Part shown: positions 46,996 through 58,895 of the stretch, piece after piece
Numbering within the stretch: position 1 is the first letter of the stretch
Layout: each line of letters begins with the position of its first letter
From: Ilex aquifolium
Taxonomy: Eukaryota > Streptophyta > Magnoliopsida > Aquifoliales > Aquifoliaceae
Direction of reading: 5' to 3'
DNA: 64,000 nucleotides
NCBI GenBank assembly: GCA_951799425.1
Contig: OX637395.1
Coordinates: forward strand, 7,584,451-7,648,450
Made by a program: the position numbers and the translations under genes
The notes under the pieces: generated by a model
The model's input: the letters and a program-made list of their open reading frames with translations, nothing else
Told to the model about the DNA's origin: nothing
Database searches by the model: none

Positions 46996-49900
46996 CTGTG
47001 CCATAATTGCCAAAACAAAACCATAAAATATACCATTAAGAACTCAACCTCCATATCGCACAACCCCACTGTACCCCTAATTCCATTGTGAACACTGGCA
47101 CCACTCCCTTAGGGTCTAGACAGGCATAAATAATCAAAACACTCACATCTTACCAGCAAACATTCATTTTAAAGCACACACAAAATTTGCAAACAAAACA
47201 TTAATTATAGTTGTATATCACAAAAATGTCATTGACTCCGAAATGAAACTATTATATTTCTCTGAAAGGTCAAGTTGCTGCCAATATTCCTAAAAGGCTA
47301 AAAAACATAAACCAAACAGTTCATTAGAAACAATGCATTTTTGAATTTTCCATCTCTGGTACATTGACTGAGCTCCAACATACAAAAATCAAGAGTTTCA
47401 AGTACCAATTCATTGAATGAAAAACATAACACTGCAGATGTTCTAGAAAAAACCTAGGCTCCTTTTGGAAGAAAATAATCTTTGCTTGGAATAGGAACCT
47501 CATTCCCAAAAAGCAAGATTACCATGTTTTAGATAGTCAACTAATCAGCAATTTAAACCGGACCCACAATTATAACTGCATTCAAATTCCCAAAGATAAT
47601 GGGTATCTGAAACCTATGAGCAATGGTTATAATCTCATTAATAGCTTGATTGGAAATTCTAAAAAATAAAAATTTCAAAACCAAGCTTTTCCCAAAATCA
47701 AGTTCCTTCGTAAAATCAAGCATCTTTCCAAAATCAAGTTTCTTTTACCAAAATTTCCCATATATATAAATAAATCATTAACAATCATTGAATGGTATTG
47801 ATTTCCGTACAAGGTTCCTGACAATAACCAAACAAAAAATATATGATTACCATGGTAAAAAATTAAGACCAGATTTCTTTTTGTTAGCAATGTGATATCC
47901 ATTTCTAGTTAGGATTACCGTATGTAAATGGGGCCTTAGCTTACATAGATTTTGCATATATAATCACAAAGATGAAGACAATCCACAATTCACATAGCAT
48001 AAACTACTCTCATCCTAAGCTTAATGTGACAACCTCGACTACTAATCTAATATATTCAGAACTTCCAAAACTCATGCAGCTTTGTGGTATTGATCTGAAC
48101 AACCAAGGTTTATATCGTGTTATTGACTATAGAGTTCAACATTATACGATCACGAGGTGTCCAAGTTGTGAAACAATATAATCCAGTAGCAAGTTAATGT
48201 TAAGGCATGCTCAAATCGTGTTTACTCTGAACATAGCTAATTGTAGACAACCAACTCATTGATACTACCTCCACTGTGCCACCATCATAAACCTCCAGCA
48301 CCTCTCTGTAGATACCCCCACCACAAATCACCAATGAAGTTCCAACCACCTCCACCAAACCACAAAATCACTCCCTTACAATCATAGTATATCCACCAGC
48401 TCTTGCACCTTAATGCCAACACTACTATCACCATTACCATCAATGTCACCATCTGAACTTGTAAAAGTGTTGCCAAAATTTCCTGTTCTTCAATATGCAC
48501 TACCCATGGTGCCACCTTAACCTCCATTTGCAGTTGTTGCCACCTTTCCTAATTCTAGTACAACTAATTTCACCTTTAAAGCTGCACCTTCACCTCCAAC
48601 ATCTCCTCACTATCTTGACCACCTGCACATTAGTGCCAAAACCCTCATCGTGTCCACAAAATCCTCCGCCACAACGCCGAAAAAACAAATAATTATAAAA
48701 ACAGAAGCATACAACACCCCACTTTTGCTTCACCTTGCTGTTATCATCCCATACGCTACAATATAAAGAGCGATTCCGTACACGAGACAACCCATCATTG
48801 TAGGGTCTGAAGATGGTCAAATGTACGGATTCTTACCACTGCATGCGAAAAAACTGTTTTCACAACTGGACACCCAGTTCATAGTGGAGAAGTCTTATCG
48901 TTGCTTCAAAGCTCAACTTTAAAATGAATACAATACATGTTAAAAATGTACGGATTCTTACCACTGCATGCGAAAAAACTGTTTTCGCGATTCAAACTCA
49001 ACACCAAGTTCACAGTGGAGAAGTCTTATCACTGCTTCAAGGCTCACCTTTAAAATGAATACAACTTATAATATAAAACATGACAGACTTCATTAAGTTC
49101 ATCTGACGGTCTTAAATAGACTCATCCAACGGCCACCAACATCCCTCTCAAAACCATTCAAATTGCACCATACCTTTAGACACGGGTTACTCTTAGTACA
49201 TGTTAAAATAGGACAGTCATTACACGAGACTCTCGATATTGTGAGTTTAGAGAGGATGGATGTATTCAACAATACGCCATATTCAAAGGGACAATTTCTG
49301 TGAACCGAACCTATGTCACTCACATTACAAAGAAATTGCCACATTGTTGTGTCAACACCCACACTAGCTTGAGTGATAAAACGTGGAAGACTGAAACATC
49401 AAAGATGTAAGTTTGACAGCAATAGTTTCCTTCTCAATGCCATATAACCTTATAATTATCATAATCTATAAGTTCTTAGTTCCCATATCATGCACTTTTC
49501 TTCCCACATCGACAAAGCACACCATTAATCAAACCATAAGGACATCAACCAGGAGAACATAGCTCCACTCATTTTTCAAACCATAAAACTTCACCATCAG
49601 CATTACTTGAAAGTAAAAATAAAGAACATAACGCAAGTCTCCTCTCCACACCAACCAAAACTTGCCAATCTTGTGAATATATTGATTGTTTCCCAATCTA
49701 TTCCTCATCACTCAGATGTTCAAACCAAGAACAAGTCCTTAAGCCCCTTCTTATTACACATAAGATCATAATATACTTATATTCAACGTATTTATACATA
49801 AATATGTATATACCTATGGGTCCTGGTGTAGCGGTACAAGCTACCAAACTAACAACTGTGAACTTATGGTTTTGAATTTGAGAATATCAAAGATTTGATG

Positions 49901-50046
49901 TGTACCCAGTACACCCCTGCCAACACACTCGATTGTTGCTAACCCAATCAAAAATTTAATCATATTGGACAATAAACTTTAATAAATCGATCAATTACTA
50001 CATGAAAAACCCAACACACAAAACAGAGTATAAATAAAAAACTAAC
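46996..50046 (-). other. 5' UTR intron of the SAP2-like gene (3.05 kb)
   Basis: The donor GCAG|GTTAGT at 50046 and acceptor CACAG ending at 46996 fit the minus strand. A long leader intron is known in many SAP genes and often boosts expression. The intron holds a 125-bp tandem duplication and CCACC-rich DNA (about 48270-48640), with no other gene. Confidence 0.65.
48821..49070. repeat. 125-bp tandem duplication
   Basis: ATGTACGGATTCTTACCACT occurs at 48821 and 48946. Both copies share TGCATGCGAAAAAACTG, AGTGGAGAAGTCTTATC and TTTAAAATGAATACAA. Confidence 0.9.
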
Positions 50047-50330
50047 CTGCCCGCGGAGGAGACGATCTTTTCAGTCGCCCTTTTTCCCTCTAATCCCCTA
50101 CAAAAAGAATGAAAAAAAAAGCCCAAGTTTCATCAAAAACCAACTCAACGATCAGACAAATACATACATAAATCACACAAAAATATGAATATATGTTTAC
50201 ATATTTGGAGAGAGAGATAGAGAGACAGAGGAACTAACCCTAGAGGGCGAACAGGAAATTGCCAGAGAACCGGAGAGGTGGTGGAAATGAAAGGATCGAG
50301 ATGGGTATATAAAGGTAGAAAAGAAAGAGG
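50047..50330 (-). promoter_or_regulatory. SAP2-like leader exon and core promoter
   Basis: The leader exon lies above 50046 (minus strand ends CGCGGGCAG before GTTAGT) and includes a pyrimidine-rich stretch and a CT tract. TTTATATACCC on the minus strand (about 50306-50317) is a TATA-like box. The transcription start is not fixed. Confidence 0.5.
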
Positions 50331-51366
50331 GCGAAGGAGAATGGCGACAAAAGGCAGTACGTGTCTTGGTTTCATTGGCTGGGACCAATAAAAGTCAATT
50401 TCGAGTTGGGTTATCCGCCAATGAATGATGGGATTATATAAAGTTTATGTGAGGTTGAGAACGTCGGATCATAATTCACTTGAATTACACAGTGGCTTAC
50501 GTACGTATATTTTGTTGTGTTATTACTATTTTATTTTGGGCCAATGACTCACTTAACACGTGGCATGCTATGACTACTACAGCATGTGTGGATGGATGTG
50601 GATGGTTTTCGAGGGGTATTGAATTAGTTTTTGCAAATCCATCCCCCTTTTTTTAATACTCAACTCTTTCTTCCCCCTAGTTCAAATAATAATATGGACA
50701 AATTATAAATTTAAATATTTTGAATTTTAATTTTAATAATTTTTTGAGATCAAATTATAAAGAATTTATCTTTTATAACAACCCCAAGAGTAACAAGAAT
50801 GAATTATAAATTCAAACGTCATAAGTTTGAATCTTGACAACTTATTTGGTCTAAACCACGAGAGATTTATTCCACATGAATATTTTAGTGTTGAAGTTGT
50901 AGATTTCATTCTTAACTCAAAAAAAAAAAAAAATCTTTTTTTTTATTCAACGATTAGGGGTGTTTGCACCAGGTTACACGTACATCGACTAATCTCCTCT
51001 TTTGTCCGATCAAAGGCAGACCATTTACGGTAAGATATTCATAAGAGACAAATTTCTCATGGCCTGAATCCAAGAAGTTGCCAAATTTTAAACTCAGAAT
51101 GTCTGAATTTACAGTTCGTCATTTTTATCACTTAAGTTATTCCTTAGGGTTGTTACAACCCTCTCTTTTGTACAAGAGATTAGTACAAAAAACTTACTCT
51201 TACATTTGGTAAATAGCATAAACATACATAGAACCCCATGGTTTAATAACAATTATAACAAAAAATTATCATATAATTGACTAAATTGTCTATTAATCAA
51301 TCCAATTTATATTTATATTTGTTTAAAACGAATGAGAGAAGTGTTGGAGGTTGGAATGTGGCCAGC
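50331..51366. other. Upstream intergenic with dispersed repeat copy D
   Basis: 50940-51165 carries the fourth and fullest family copy: TTCAACGATTAGGGGTGT, ACGTACATCGACTAATC, GATCAAAGGCAGACC, AAGATATTCATAAGAG, AACTCAGAATGTCTGAA, TTATCACTTAAGTTATTCC. No gene is seen. Confidence 0.55.
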
Positions 51367-51661
51367 TGATAGGAATCGGATTATATTTTATTATACTAGG
51401 CGTAGACGTAGGGATTAGGAGTTATTTGTCATTTTGCTTTTTAGGGGCTTAGTTGTCATTTTGACTATTAATTTCTTTTATAGTTCTTTTAGGATTTGTG
51501 CTCTCCCTATATATATATAGGGAATATAGTATTTGTTTTGGTAGATTTTGATTATTATTGATTATTGATATTGAATCATTCTTCCTCAAATTCTCTCTTT
51601 GTTCTCATCCCCTTCTTCTTCTCTTCTCATCACCAATTCTTCCTTACTACAATCTACATCA
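51367..51661 (+). repeat. Chromovirus 5' LTR (295 bp)
   Basis: Starts TGATAGGAATCGG, ends CTACATCA, and holds the palindrome CCCTATATATATATAGGG. Confidence 0.93.
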
Positions 51662-51664
51662 ATT

Positions 51665-51677
51665 TGGTAATAGAGCC
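51665..51677 (+). other. Chromovirus primer binding site
   Basis: TGGTAATAGAGCC differs at two positions from the TGGTATCAGAGCC primer site complementary to tRNA-Met. Confidence 0.75.
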
Positions 51678-52697
51678 TAATTTCGATTCGTACAAAAAAA
51701 AAAAAAAAAAACTATTCATCGTGCGTATTGTTCATAGGAAAAACACTGTTCATCGCCAAAAAAAAAAAAAAAAAATTCAGAAACCACAGGTCTGTGCAGC
51801 AGGGAAAAAAAAAACACTGGTGCTTGCACTGTTTTGGTCTCCACTGCTCTATTATTGCTTTTCTTTCTTTTTGTTTTTGCACTCCTTGTTGCTGGAGCTA
51901 TTCCCAAAATACCCAGGTGGAGGACGAGACATTCTTATATCAAGAACTCGCAGCAACGTGTATATAGGGATTCATCTGCTTCTTCATCGCTGCCAATTGT
52001 TTCTTCTTCATCGTTTGCTTATTTGTTATGTGCTGCCGCTGAGCTTGGTGCTTAGGGTTCAGCTACAGGTATAAAGAAGGAGAAGAAGTATACTGCCAGA
52101 ATTCCAGGAAACTGCCAAAAGTTCCAGGAATTACAAGAACACCCCAGAAAGTTTCAAAAATTCAGAAATATTCCCAGAAGTTCCAGAAAATTATAGAATC
52201 ACCCCATAAGTTTCAAAAAATTTCAAAAATACAATCAAGAAGTTCCAAAATTGCAGAAACTTTCCCAACATATTCAAAAAAATTATAGAAACATCCCAGA
52301 AGTTTAAGAAATTACAGAAACACCCCAAAAAGTTTTAGAATTTGTAAGATCATCCTCTAAATTGTGAAGTATCCTCTTGGAGTTGTATCTAACACCAGGT
52401 ACGAGTTCTCTTCGTTGAAGATTGGTGATTAGTATTTATATTTGTTGGTAAGTCAAAAAAAAAAAAATCTTACCTAAACTTTCTTTGTTTGTTTTTTCCA
52501 CACACCACCTTCATAACTTAGCTTGCTCAATTCCTTGTTAAATCCATTGTTGCTTGTCTCACGTTTATTTGAGTCTCTTCATAATAAGCTTGTTCTTGTG
52601 TGTGACCAGTTGCATTGATTTATAGTTTTTATTACTTGGTTTAATTTTTAGTCTAGTCAGCTTTTTACATTAGCCTACATTTTACATCACATTCACT
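51678..52697 (+). other. Chromovirus leader
   Basis: Non-coding leader with A18-class runs near 51692 and 51759. About 250 bp of degenerate short repeats (CCAGAAGTTCCAGAAA-like, about every 36 bp, 52085-52345) follow. Confidence 0.6.
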
Positions 52698-54042
52698 ATG
52701 ACCATTCGAGAGCTTTCAAAGTCCCATACTGCACTGGAACAAAAATTTGAGACCCTCACAATTGATATGACCGACACTAAACAATCAGTCGACTTGTTAC
52801 GTGAGGAAGTTAAAGGAATGGGGCAACAACTTTCTCAACTTACTACTCAACTAGCCCAATTGACTAAGTTTATTGAAAAACGACCAATAGAGTATGACCA
52901 GAGTGAGTCCACAGTTTCACCTAAGTTCAGACAGGCACACCATGTTAGGCACCTGCCTCTCCCGATAGATCCTACTGACTCATACCAAGGTGTCATGCCC
53001 ACTCCACAAGTAGCTCAGGGGAGCCGAGTTCAGTGTCCAGATAGGAGACCACCTCCTAATATTGTTTTTGGATGAAACGTAGGTCGTAGGAATTTTCAGG
53101 AGGATCCCGCTGAGGTAGTCATGTCTGACTATTCAGCAGAGGGTGATATGGATGGTTCTTGTGAGCCCTTCCGACCACGTGTTAGATACCATAGGCCTCC
53201 CCGTCCACGTTACCATAATCCTCGACATAGGCATGTCCATGAAGAATCTAGGGATATCACACAAAGAGTCAAAGTGGATGCTCCTAGTTTTGATGGTAAG
53301 TTAGATCTTGTTGTTTTCTTAGATTGGTTGGATGAAATAGATGACTATTTTGATTGGTATGATATGTCTGACGACCATCGAGTTCGTTTTGCAAAAATGA
53401 AACTCGTTGGTTCGGCTAAAGAGATATTGGCAAGGAGTCCAACGAGACCAAGAGCGCTTAGAGGGACAACCCATTACTTTATGGGCTGAGATGAAACAAA
53501 GATTGCGAGATAAATATCTCCCTAGTTACTATAAGCGCCAACTCTTGGACAAGTGGATGAACTTGCGTCAATTGACCTCGAGTGTGACTGATTACCTAGC
53601 TCGATTTGAACAGCTCTTTCTGAGATGTGACATAAAGGAAGAGCCTTGGGTAAAATTTACAAAATTCATTAATGGCTTGAGACCTGAGATTAAGAGAGAG
53701 ATTAACTTACACTCTCCTGAAACGGTTGAGGAAACATATTATAAAACTTTAGAGATTGAACAATACCTTAGGCCACCCTTTCAGCGTCGCATGACTTCTC
53801 AAACCGGAGAATCTCAACCATTAAGGTCAGTCTCATTTGATAAGTCTTGAGGCGTCACCCAGTCAGGGTCTGTCACATCCAGGGGTAACACTTATCCCAA
53901 CTTGAGAGCTAATACCACTAGGGGTCGAGATTCTACACTCACGGGTTCTCGCCAGGACAATTTTTCCATAGAGTGTCACAATTGTCATGGCAAGGGTCAT
54001 ATTGCTTCACAGTGCCCTCAGCGTACCTTGACCATTGACTAG
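52698..54042 (+). pseudogene. Chromovirus gag
   Basis: The N-terminal piece (MTIRELSKSHTALEQ) is coiled-coil-like and stops at TGA 53073. The same frame resumes at 53121 (VDAPSFDGKLDLVVFLDWLD, FAKMKLVGSAKE). A one-base shift near 53420 leads into the frame used for the rest of the element (QRDQERLEGQPITLWAEMKQ, DYLARFEQLFLRCD, INGLRPEIKREI). TGA at 53848 interrupts before the zinc knuckle CHNCHGKGHIASQC (about 53977-54018); TAG follows at 54040. Confidence 0.88.
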
Positions 54043-57000
54043 AGGTTAGAGAATTCACTTGACAAAGATGATGTTGACCAAGAAGTTGATCCTTTAGATG
54101 AGGAGCCTCTAGAGTTACTAGATGAAGGTGAGGAAGAATGGCAGAACGATGACACCCATGTCAGTGTGATGCGATGCATCTTATCCACCCCTTCAGGCAC
54201 GGAAGCATGGAAATGCACCAACATTTTCCATACTCTAGTCCGATGTGGGGGTCAAGTTTGCAAGGTCGTCATTGATGGGAGAAATTCATTGAATGTCATC
54301 TCTAAGTCGGATGTAACTCAGTTGCAGCTTAAGCTAGAGACACACCCATAACCTTACAAGGTTGCATGTGTTGACAAGACCTCATTACCAGCCTCACAGA
54401 GATGTTTAGTCCCTATTTAGATGGGTGACTATTCAGATAATATATGGTGTGATGTCTTACCCATGGATGTCGCTCATGTCTTGTTAGGTCACCCGTGACT
54501 TTTTGATTTAGATGTGACAAACTATGGGAGGGAAAATACCTATGTTTTTAAGCATAAGGGAACAACCATTAAGTTAAAACCTACAAAACCCTCAAAATGT
54601 AATAATTCAAAACATAGGTCATCTTCCCAAATAATTCACAAGAAAGACCTTCACATCTTGACTCATAGGGAATTTGAAAAAGAAAGAAAAGAGTCTAGTG
54701 TAGTGGTAGCTCTAGTTGTCAAAAAAGTTTTCGAGAGTCCTTTGGAATCTAAGGACGATCTTTTACCTGAGGTTGATAGTCTATTGAGAGAGTTCCACGA
54801 TGTGATCCCTGAGGAACTACTCGATAAGTTGTCACCAATGAGAGATGTTAAGCATGCTATTGACTTAGTTCCAGGATCTCAGTTGCCTAATCTTCCCCAT
54901 TATCGTATGAATCCCACTAAGCGTGTTGAACTCCAAAGGCAAGTAGAGGGACTCTTGCAAAAAGGGTCTGTTCGTCATAGTCTTAGTCCATGTGTTGCCC
55001 CTGCTTTGTTGACCCCTAAGAAAGAAGGCTCTTGGAGAATGTGTGTTGATAGCCGTGTCATTAACAAAATTACAATCAAGTATCGATTTCCTATACCGAG
55101 ACTTGAAGATATGCTTGACCTTTTGGCCGGTGCACTTTGGTTCTCCAAAATAGATTTGCGCAGTGGTTATCATCAAATCCGAATTAGACCAAGAGATGAA
55201 TGAAAAACCGCCTTTAAAACCTAGGATGGACTTTATGAGTGGTTGGTCATGCCTTTTGGATTGTCTAATGCACCTAGCACATTTATGAGGGTTATGACTC
55301 AGATATTGCGTCATTTCCTAGGAAAATTTGTGGTGGTCTATTTTGATGACATTTTGATCTACAGTTGGTCTAAAGAAGAGTACTTGGATCATCTTCAACA
55401 GGTTTTTCAGACATTATTTGTGGAAAAATTCTATGCAAACCTTAAGAAGTGCTCCTTTATGCAATCTCAAGTGTTTTTTCTTTGATTTGTTATTTCTGCG
55501 CATGGTATTGCAGTTGACCCAGAGAAAATTCGTGCTATTAGGAATTAGTCAGTGTCACAAACAATTTCTGAGGTTCGAAGTTTTCATGGTTTGACCACCT
55601 TCTATAGATGATTTATTAAGGGATTTAGTTCCATTATGGCTCCCATCACAGAGTGCATGAAAAAAAAGGAGTTTCAATGGACTCTTGCTGCAACTAGAGC
55701 CTTTCAAGAAGTTAAGCACAAGATGACAGAGGCACCCGTCATTCGACACCCAGATTTTTCTAAGTTGTTTGAGGTTTCCTGTGATACATCTGGTGTAGAG
55801 ATAGGTGGAGTTTTGAGTCAAGAGGGTCATCCTATTGCTTACTTCAGCAAAAAACTCAATGAAGCTAAACAACGATACTCTACATATGACAAAGAGTTCT
55901 ACGCTATGGTACAAGCTCTCCGCCATTGGAGGTATTATTTATTGCCATCTGAGTTTGTGTTATATTCTGATCATCAGGCATTGAAATACCTTCATTCCCA
56001 GAGAAAATTGAGTGTTAGGCACGTTAAGTGGGTTGAGTTCCTTCAGGAGTATACTTTTGTTCTTCACCACCGAGCGGGCATTGAAAACAAGCCTGCGAAT
56101 GCTCTTAGCCGTGTAGTTGCTGTTTTATAGAATATGAGTGTCCATGTGATCGACTTTGACAGGATTAGGGATGAGTATGCCTCTTGTCTTGACTTTAGTA
56201 TCATTTTTCAGGATGTTCAGGCTGGTAACTGTCATGAGTACATTGATTTCCTCCTTAGAGATGATTATTTGTTTAGAAGGTTGCGCTTATGTATTCCCCG
56301 TACTTCACTTAGGGATTTCCTGATTTGTGAATTACATGTTGGAGGTCTGGCAGACCATTTTGGTAGGGATAAGACATTTGCACTTGTTGAGGATAGGTTT
56401 TATTGGCCCACTTTGAGGCGTGACATTATTAGGATAGTGTCACAGTGTCGCACTTGTCAGTTAGCAAAGGCTAGGAAACAAAACACTAGGTTGTACACAC
56501 CATTACCAGTTCCACATACACCATAGAGAGACCTTAGTATGGACTTTGTGTTAGGATTGCCTAAAACAGCCCGTAGTCATGATTCCATTCTAGTTGTCGT
56601 GGATCAATTTTCTAAGACGGCCCATTTCATTCCTTGCACTAAGTCTGTTGATGCCTCACATGTAGCAAAGTTATTTTTTCGAGAGGTCGTCCGACTACAT
56701 GGGTTGCCTATTTCTATTGTGTCTGATAGGGATGTCAAGTTTGTGAGTTATTTTTGGAAGACACTTTGAAAATTCTTGGGGACTAGTCTTAAGTTTTCCT
56801 ATGCCATTCATCTCCAAACTGATGGTCAAACTAAGGTTGTCAATCGTAGTTTGGGAGATTTGCTTAGATTTCTAGTGGGTGAGAAGATGGGAAATTGGGA
56901 TTTGTTATTGTCTACTGCTAAATTTGTCTATAACAACTCCGTCAACAGGTCGACTGGTAGATCCCCTTTTGAGATTGTTTATGGTCATTCCCCTAGACAG

Positions 57001-57660
57001 CCTATTGACTCATTACCTTTACCTCTTGATTCTCGCCCTCCACACTCAGCCGAAGCTTTTGCCCAACATATTCATGACTTGCATGCCGACATAAGACAGA
57101 AAATTACATTAAGTAATGAGAATTATAAATTGGCTACATATGTTCACCGTAGGAATAAAGAATTTACTGTGGGAGATTATGTCATGGTTCGTGTGCATCC
57201 TGAACGTTACCCTAAAAATTCTTTCAAAAAGTTACATGCTCGAGCCACTGACCATTTTCGTATTCTTCGTAAGCTTGGACCTAATGTATATCACCTTGAC
57301 TTACCTTCGAATATGAGTATTAGTCCTATCTTCAATGTGGAGGACTTGTTTCCTTATCATGGTACTTTTGAGCCTCCTATGTTGCCAGCAGGTATTCCTA
57401 CAGGTGGAGTTGCTTCGTCATCAACATCACCTACAGTTCCTATTCTTCCACCGTTTCCACCACAACTGCATGACCAGATTGCAAATGTACTTGACGATCA
57501 GATTGTGGGCTCCTCGTATGGAGGATATCGTCGTTATCTTGTTCGGTGGAGAGATCGTCTAGAGACTGATGATTCATGGATTACTGAGGAGGAGTTTCGT
57601 CGGCTTGACCCTGATCTTCTAGAGCTTTATCATGATCGTATCTCTCCGGAGGTGAGTTCT
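54043..57660 (+). pseudogene. Chromovirus pol with chromodomain
   Basis: One frame, no shifts, but stops at 54349, 54418, 54496, 55201, 55222, 55483, 55546, 55609, 56128, 56524 and 56767. Protease remnant near 54250-54500 (VVIDGRNSLNVISK; active Asp retained, motif altered). RT from about 54900 ([38 protein letters not shown]) with the catalytic string [11 protein letters not shown] near 55330. RNase H with FEVSCDTSGVEIGGVLSQEG and YSTYDKEFYAMVQALRHWR. Integrase zinc region CQTC-like (CRTCQLAKARKQ). Core Asp in MDFVLGLP and SDRDVKFVS; the expected Glu is Lys (TDGQTKVVNRS, codon 56833-56835). The chromodomain lies at about 57462-57645 (YLVRWRDRLETDDSWITEEE). Confidence 0.92.
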
Positions 57661-57668
57661 TTTCAGCC

Positions 57669-57677
57669 AGGGGGAAA
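57669..57677 (+). other. Chromovirus polypurine tract
   Basis: AGGGGGAAA sits directly before the 3' LTR. Confidence 0.9.
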
Positions 57678-57991
57678 TGATAGGAATCAGATTATATTTC
57701 TTTATAGTAGGCGTAGACGTAGAGATTATGAGTTATTTGTCATTTTACTTTTCAAGGGCTTAGTTGTCATTTTGACTATTTATTTCTTTTATAGTTCTTT
57801 TAGGATTTATGCTCTCCCTATATATATAGGGAATATGATATTTGTTTTGGTAGACTTTGATTATTATTGATTATTGATATTGAATCATTTTTCCTCAAAT
57901 TCTCTCTTTGTTTTCATCCCCTTCTTCTTCTTTTCTCATCCCATTATTCTTCCCTTCTCATCACCAATTCTTCCTTATTACGATCTACATC
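57678..57991 (+). repeat. Chromovirus 3' LTR (314 bp)
   Basis: TGATAGGAATCAG to CTACATCA. Relative to the 5' copy it has an extra 21 bp (CCATTATTCTTCCCTTCTCAT) and lacks one TA. Confidence 0.93.
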
Positions 57992-57996
57992 ACCAA

Positions 57997-58895
57997 CGTA
58001 AATAAAACAATTTTATTAAGGATAGAATGGTCAATTCACTTATTTATCCTATATTGGTAGATATGAAACCCACCTCCATGGGTTTAATGAAACTCATGTA
58101 CATTGGTCTGGCCGACACTGCTCACTCCGGACCGGGATTTGAATCCCATATCTTAAATCCATAAACAAATATGAGTATGACTGGTCCATTGATTTATTTT
58201 GGTTAAACCCAAACCCTCCAATCCAATAAACAAACAGGCCACTAGTGTTGAAGAAAGTTTATTAGTGTGAGATTAATATTTGAGTCGTGTCATTATGAAT
58301 TTGTGTCGTGTTTGTATAATATTTGAACCAGCAATTACAAAATTAATTCTCATACTAATAAAAAAAAATCAAGTTTAGATTTGTGCCGTGTTTGTATAAT
58401 ATTTGAACCAGCAATTACAAGATTAATTCTCATGCTAGTAAAAAAATTGAACATTTTTTTACTATGTAAATTTGGATTGATCTTTGAGTCAAAAATCAAT
58501 TATTCGTAGTTAATACCAATCCACTCCATTCATTTATTCGTGTTTAATTGATCGTTTGTGTCTTACAAACGTACTTTGAATTGGTACTCAATGCAGCCCA
58601 CACTATTTGTTACAATTCATCACTCATGTTGACAAGGATATTTATATGTGGAGTGAGATTCTATTTAATATATTTTGAACAATGTTATTGAGATTTAATT
58701 TATTAATTTATTTTTTGATCTAATTCACTATGATCTTTAGATTGATTATCGATCCTTTCAAATATTAGAATTTGATGTTGATCCAATAGTTCCAATGAAA
58801 CTATATCATTAGGTCAGTAAATTATAATAGATTTTTAGGTCTAAATAGTATTACTCATACATTTTTAGTCTATTTTTTTTTTAATAGATCACTTA
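57997..58895. other. AT-rich intergenic with an 80-bp tandem duplication
   Basis: TTGTGTCGTGTTTGTATAAT at 58301 and TTGTGCCGTGTTTGTATAAT at 58381 start two adjacent copies (58301-58455). No gene is supported. Confidence 0.6.

Larger units (their letters stand above)
51367..57991 (+). mobile_element. Ty3/Gypsy chromovirus, 6.6 kb, heavily stopped
   Basis: LTR-bounded. Order: LTR, primer site, leader, gag with zinc knuckle, protease-like region, RT, RNase H, integrase, chromodomain, polypurine tract, LTR. Flanks CCAGC (51362-51366) and CCAAC (57992-57996) form an imperfect 5-bp duplication. The LTRs differ at about 19 of 293 aligned bases (about 6.5%) plus two indels, so it is older than the Copia and Tat elements here. 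The chromodomain after integrase marks the chromovirus clade, where it is thought to guide insertion to heterochromatin. Confidence 0.95.

Noticed and set aside
48285-48692. CCACC-rich ORFs in the SAP2-like leader intron
   Set aside because: Composition-driven frames on both strands without a start context or domain; position is inside the intron.
49500-49511. TCCCACATCG, the plant snRNA upstream element
   Set aside because: No TATA box at the required spacing and no snRNA sequence downstream on either strand.
56879-57562. Second-frame ORFs in the chromovirus integrase
   Set aside because: Off-frame translations; integrase and chromodomain motifs are in the 56776 frame.
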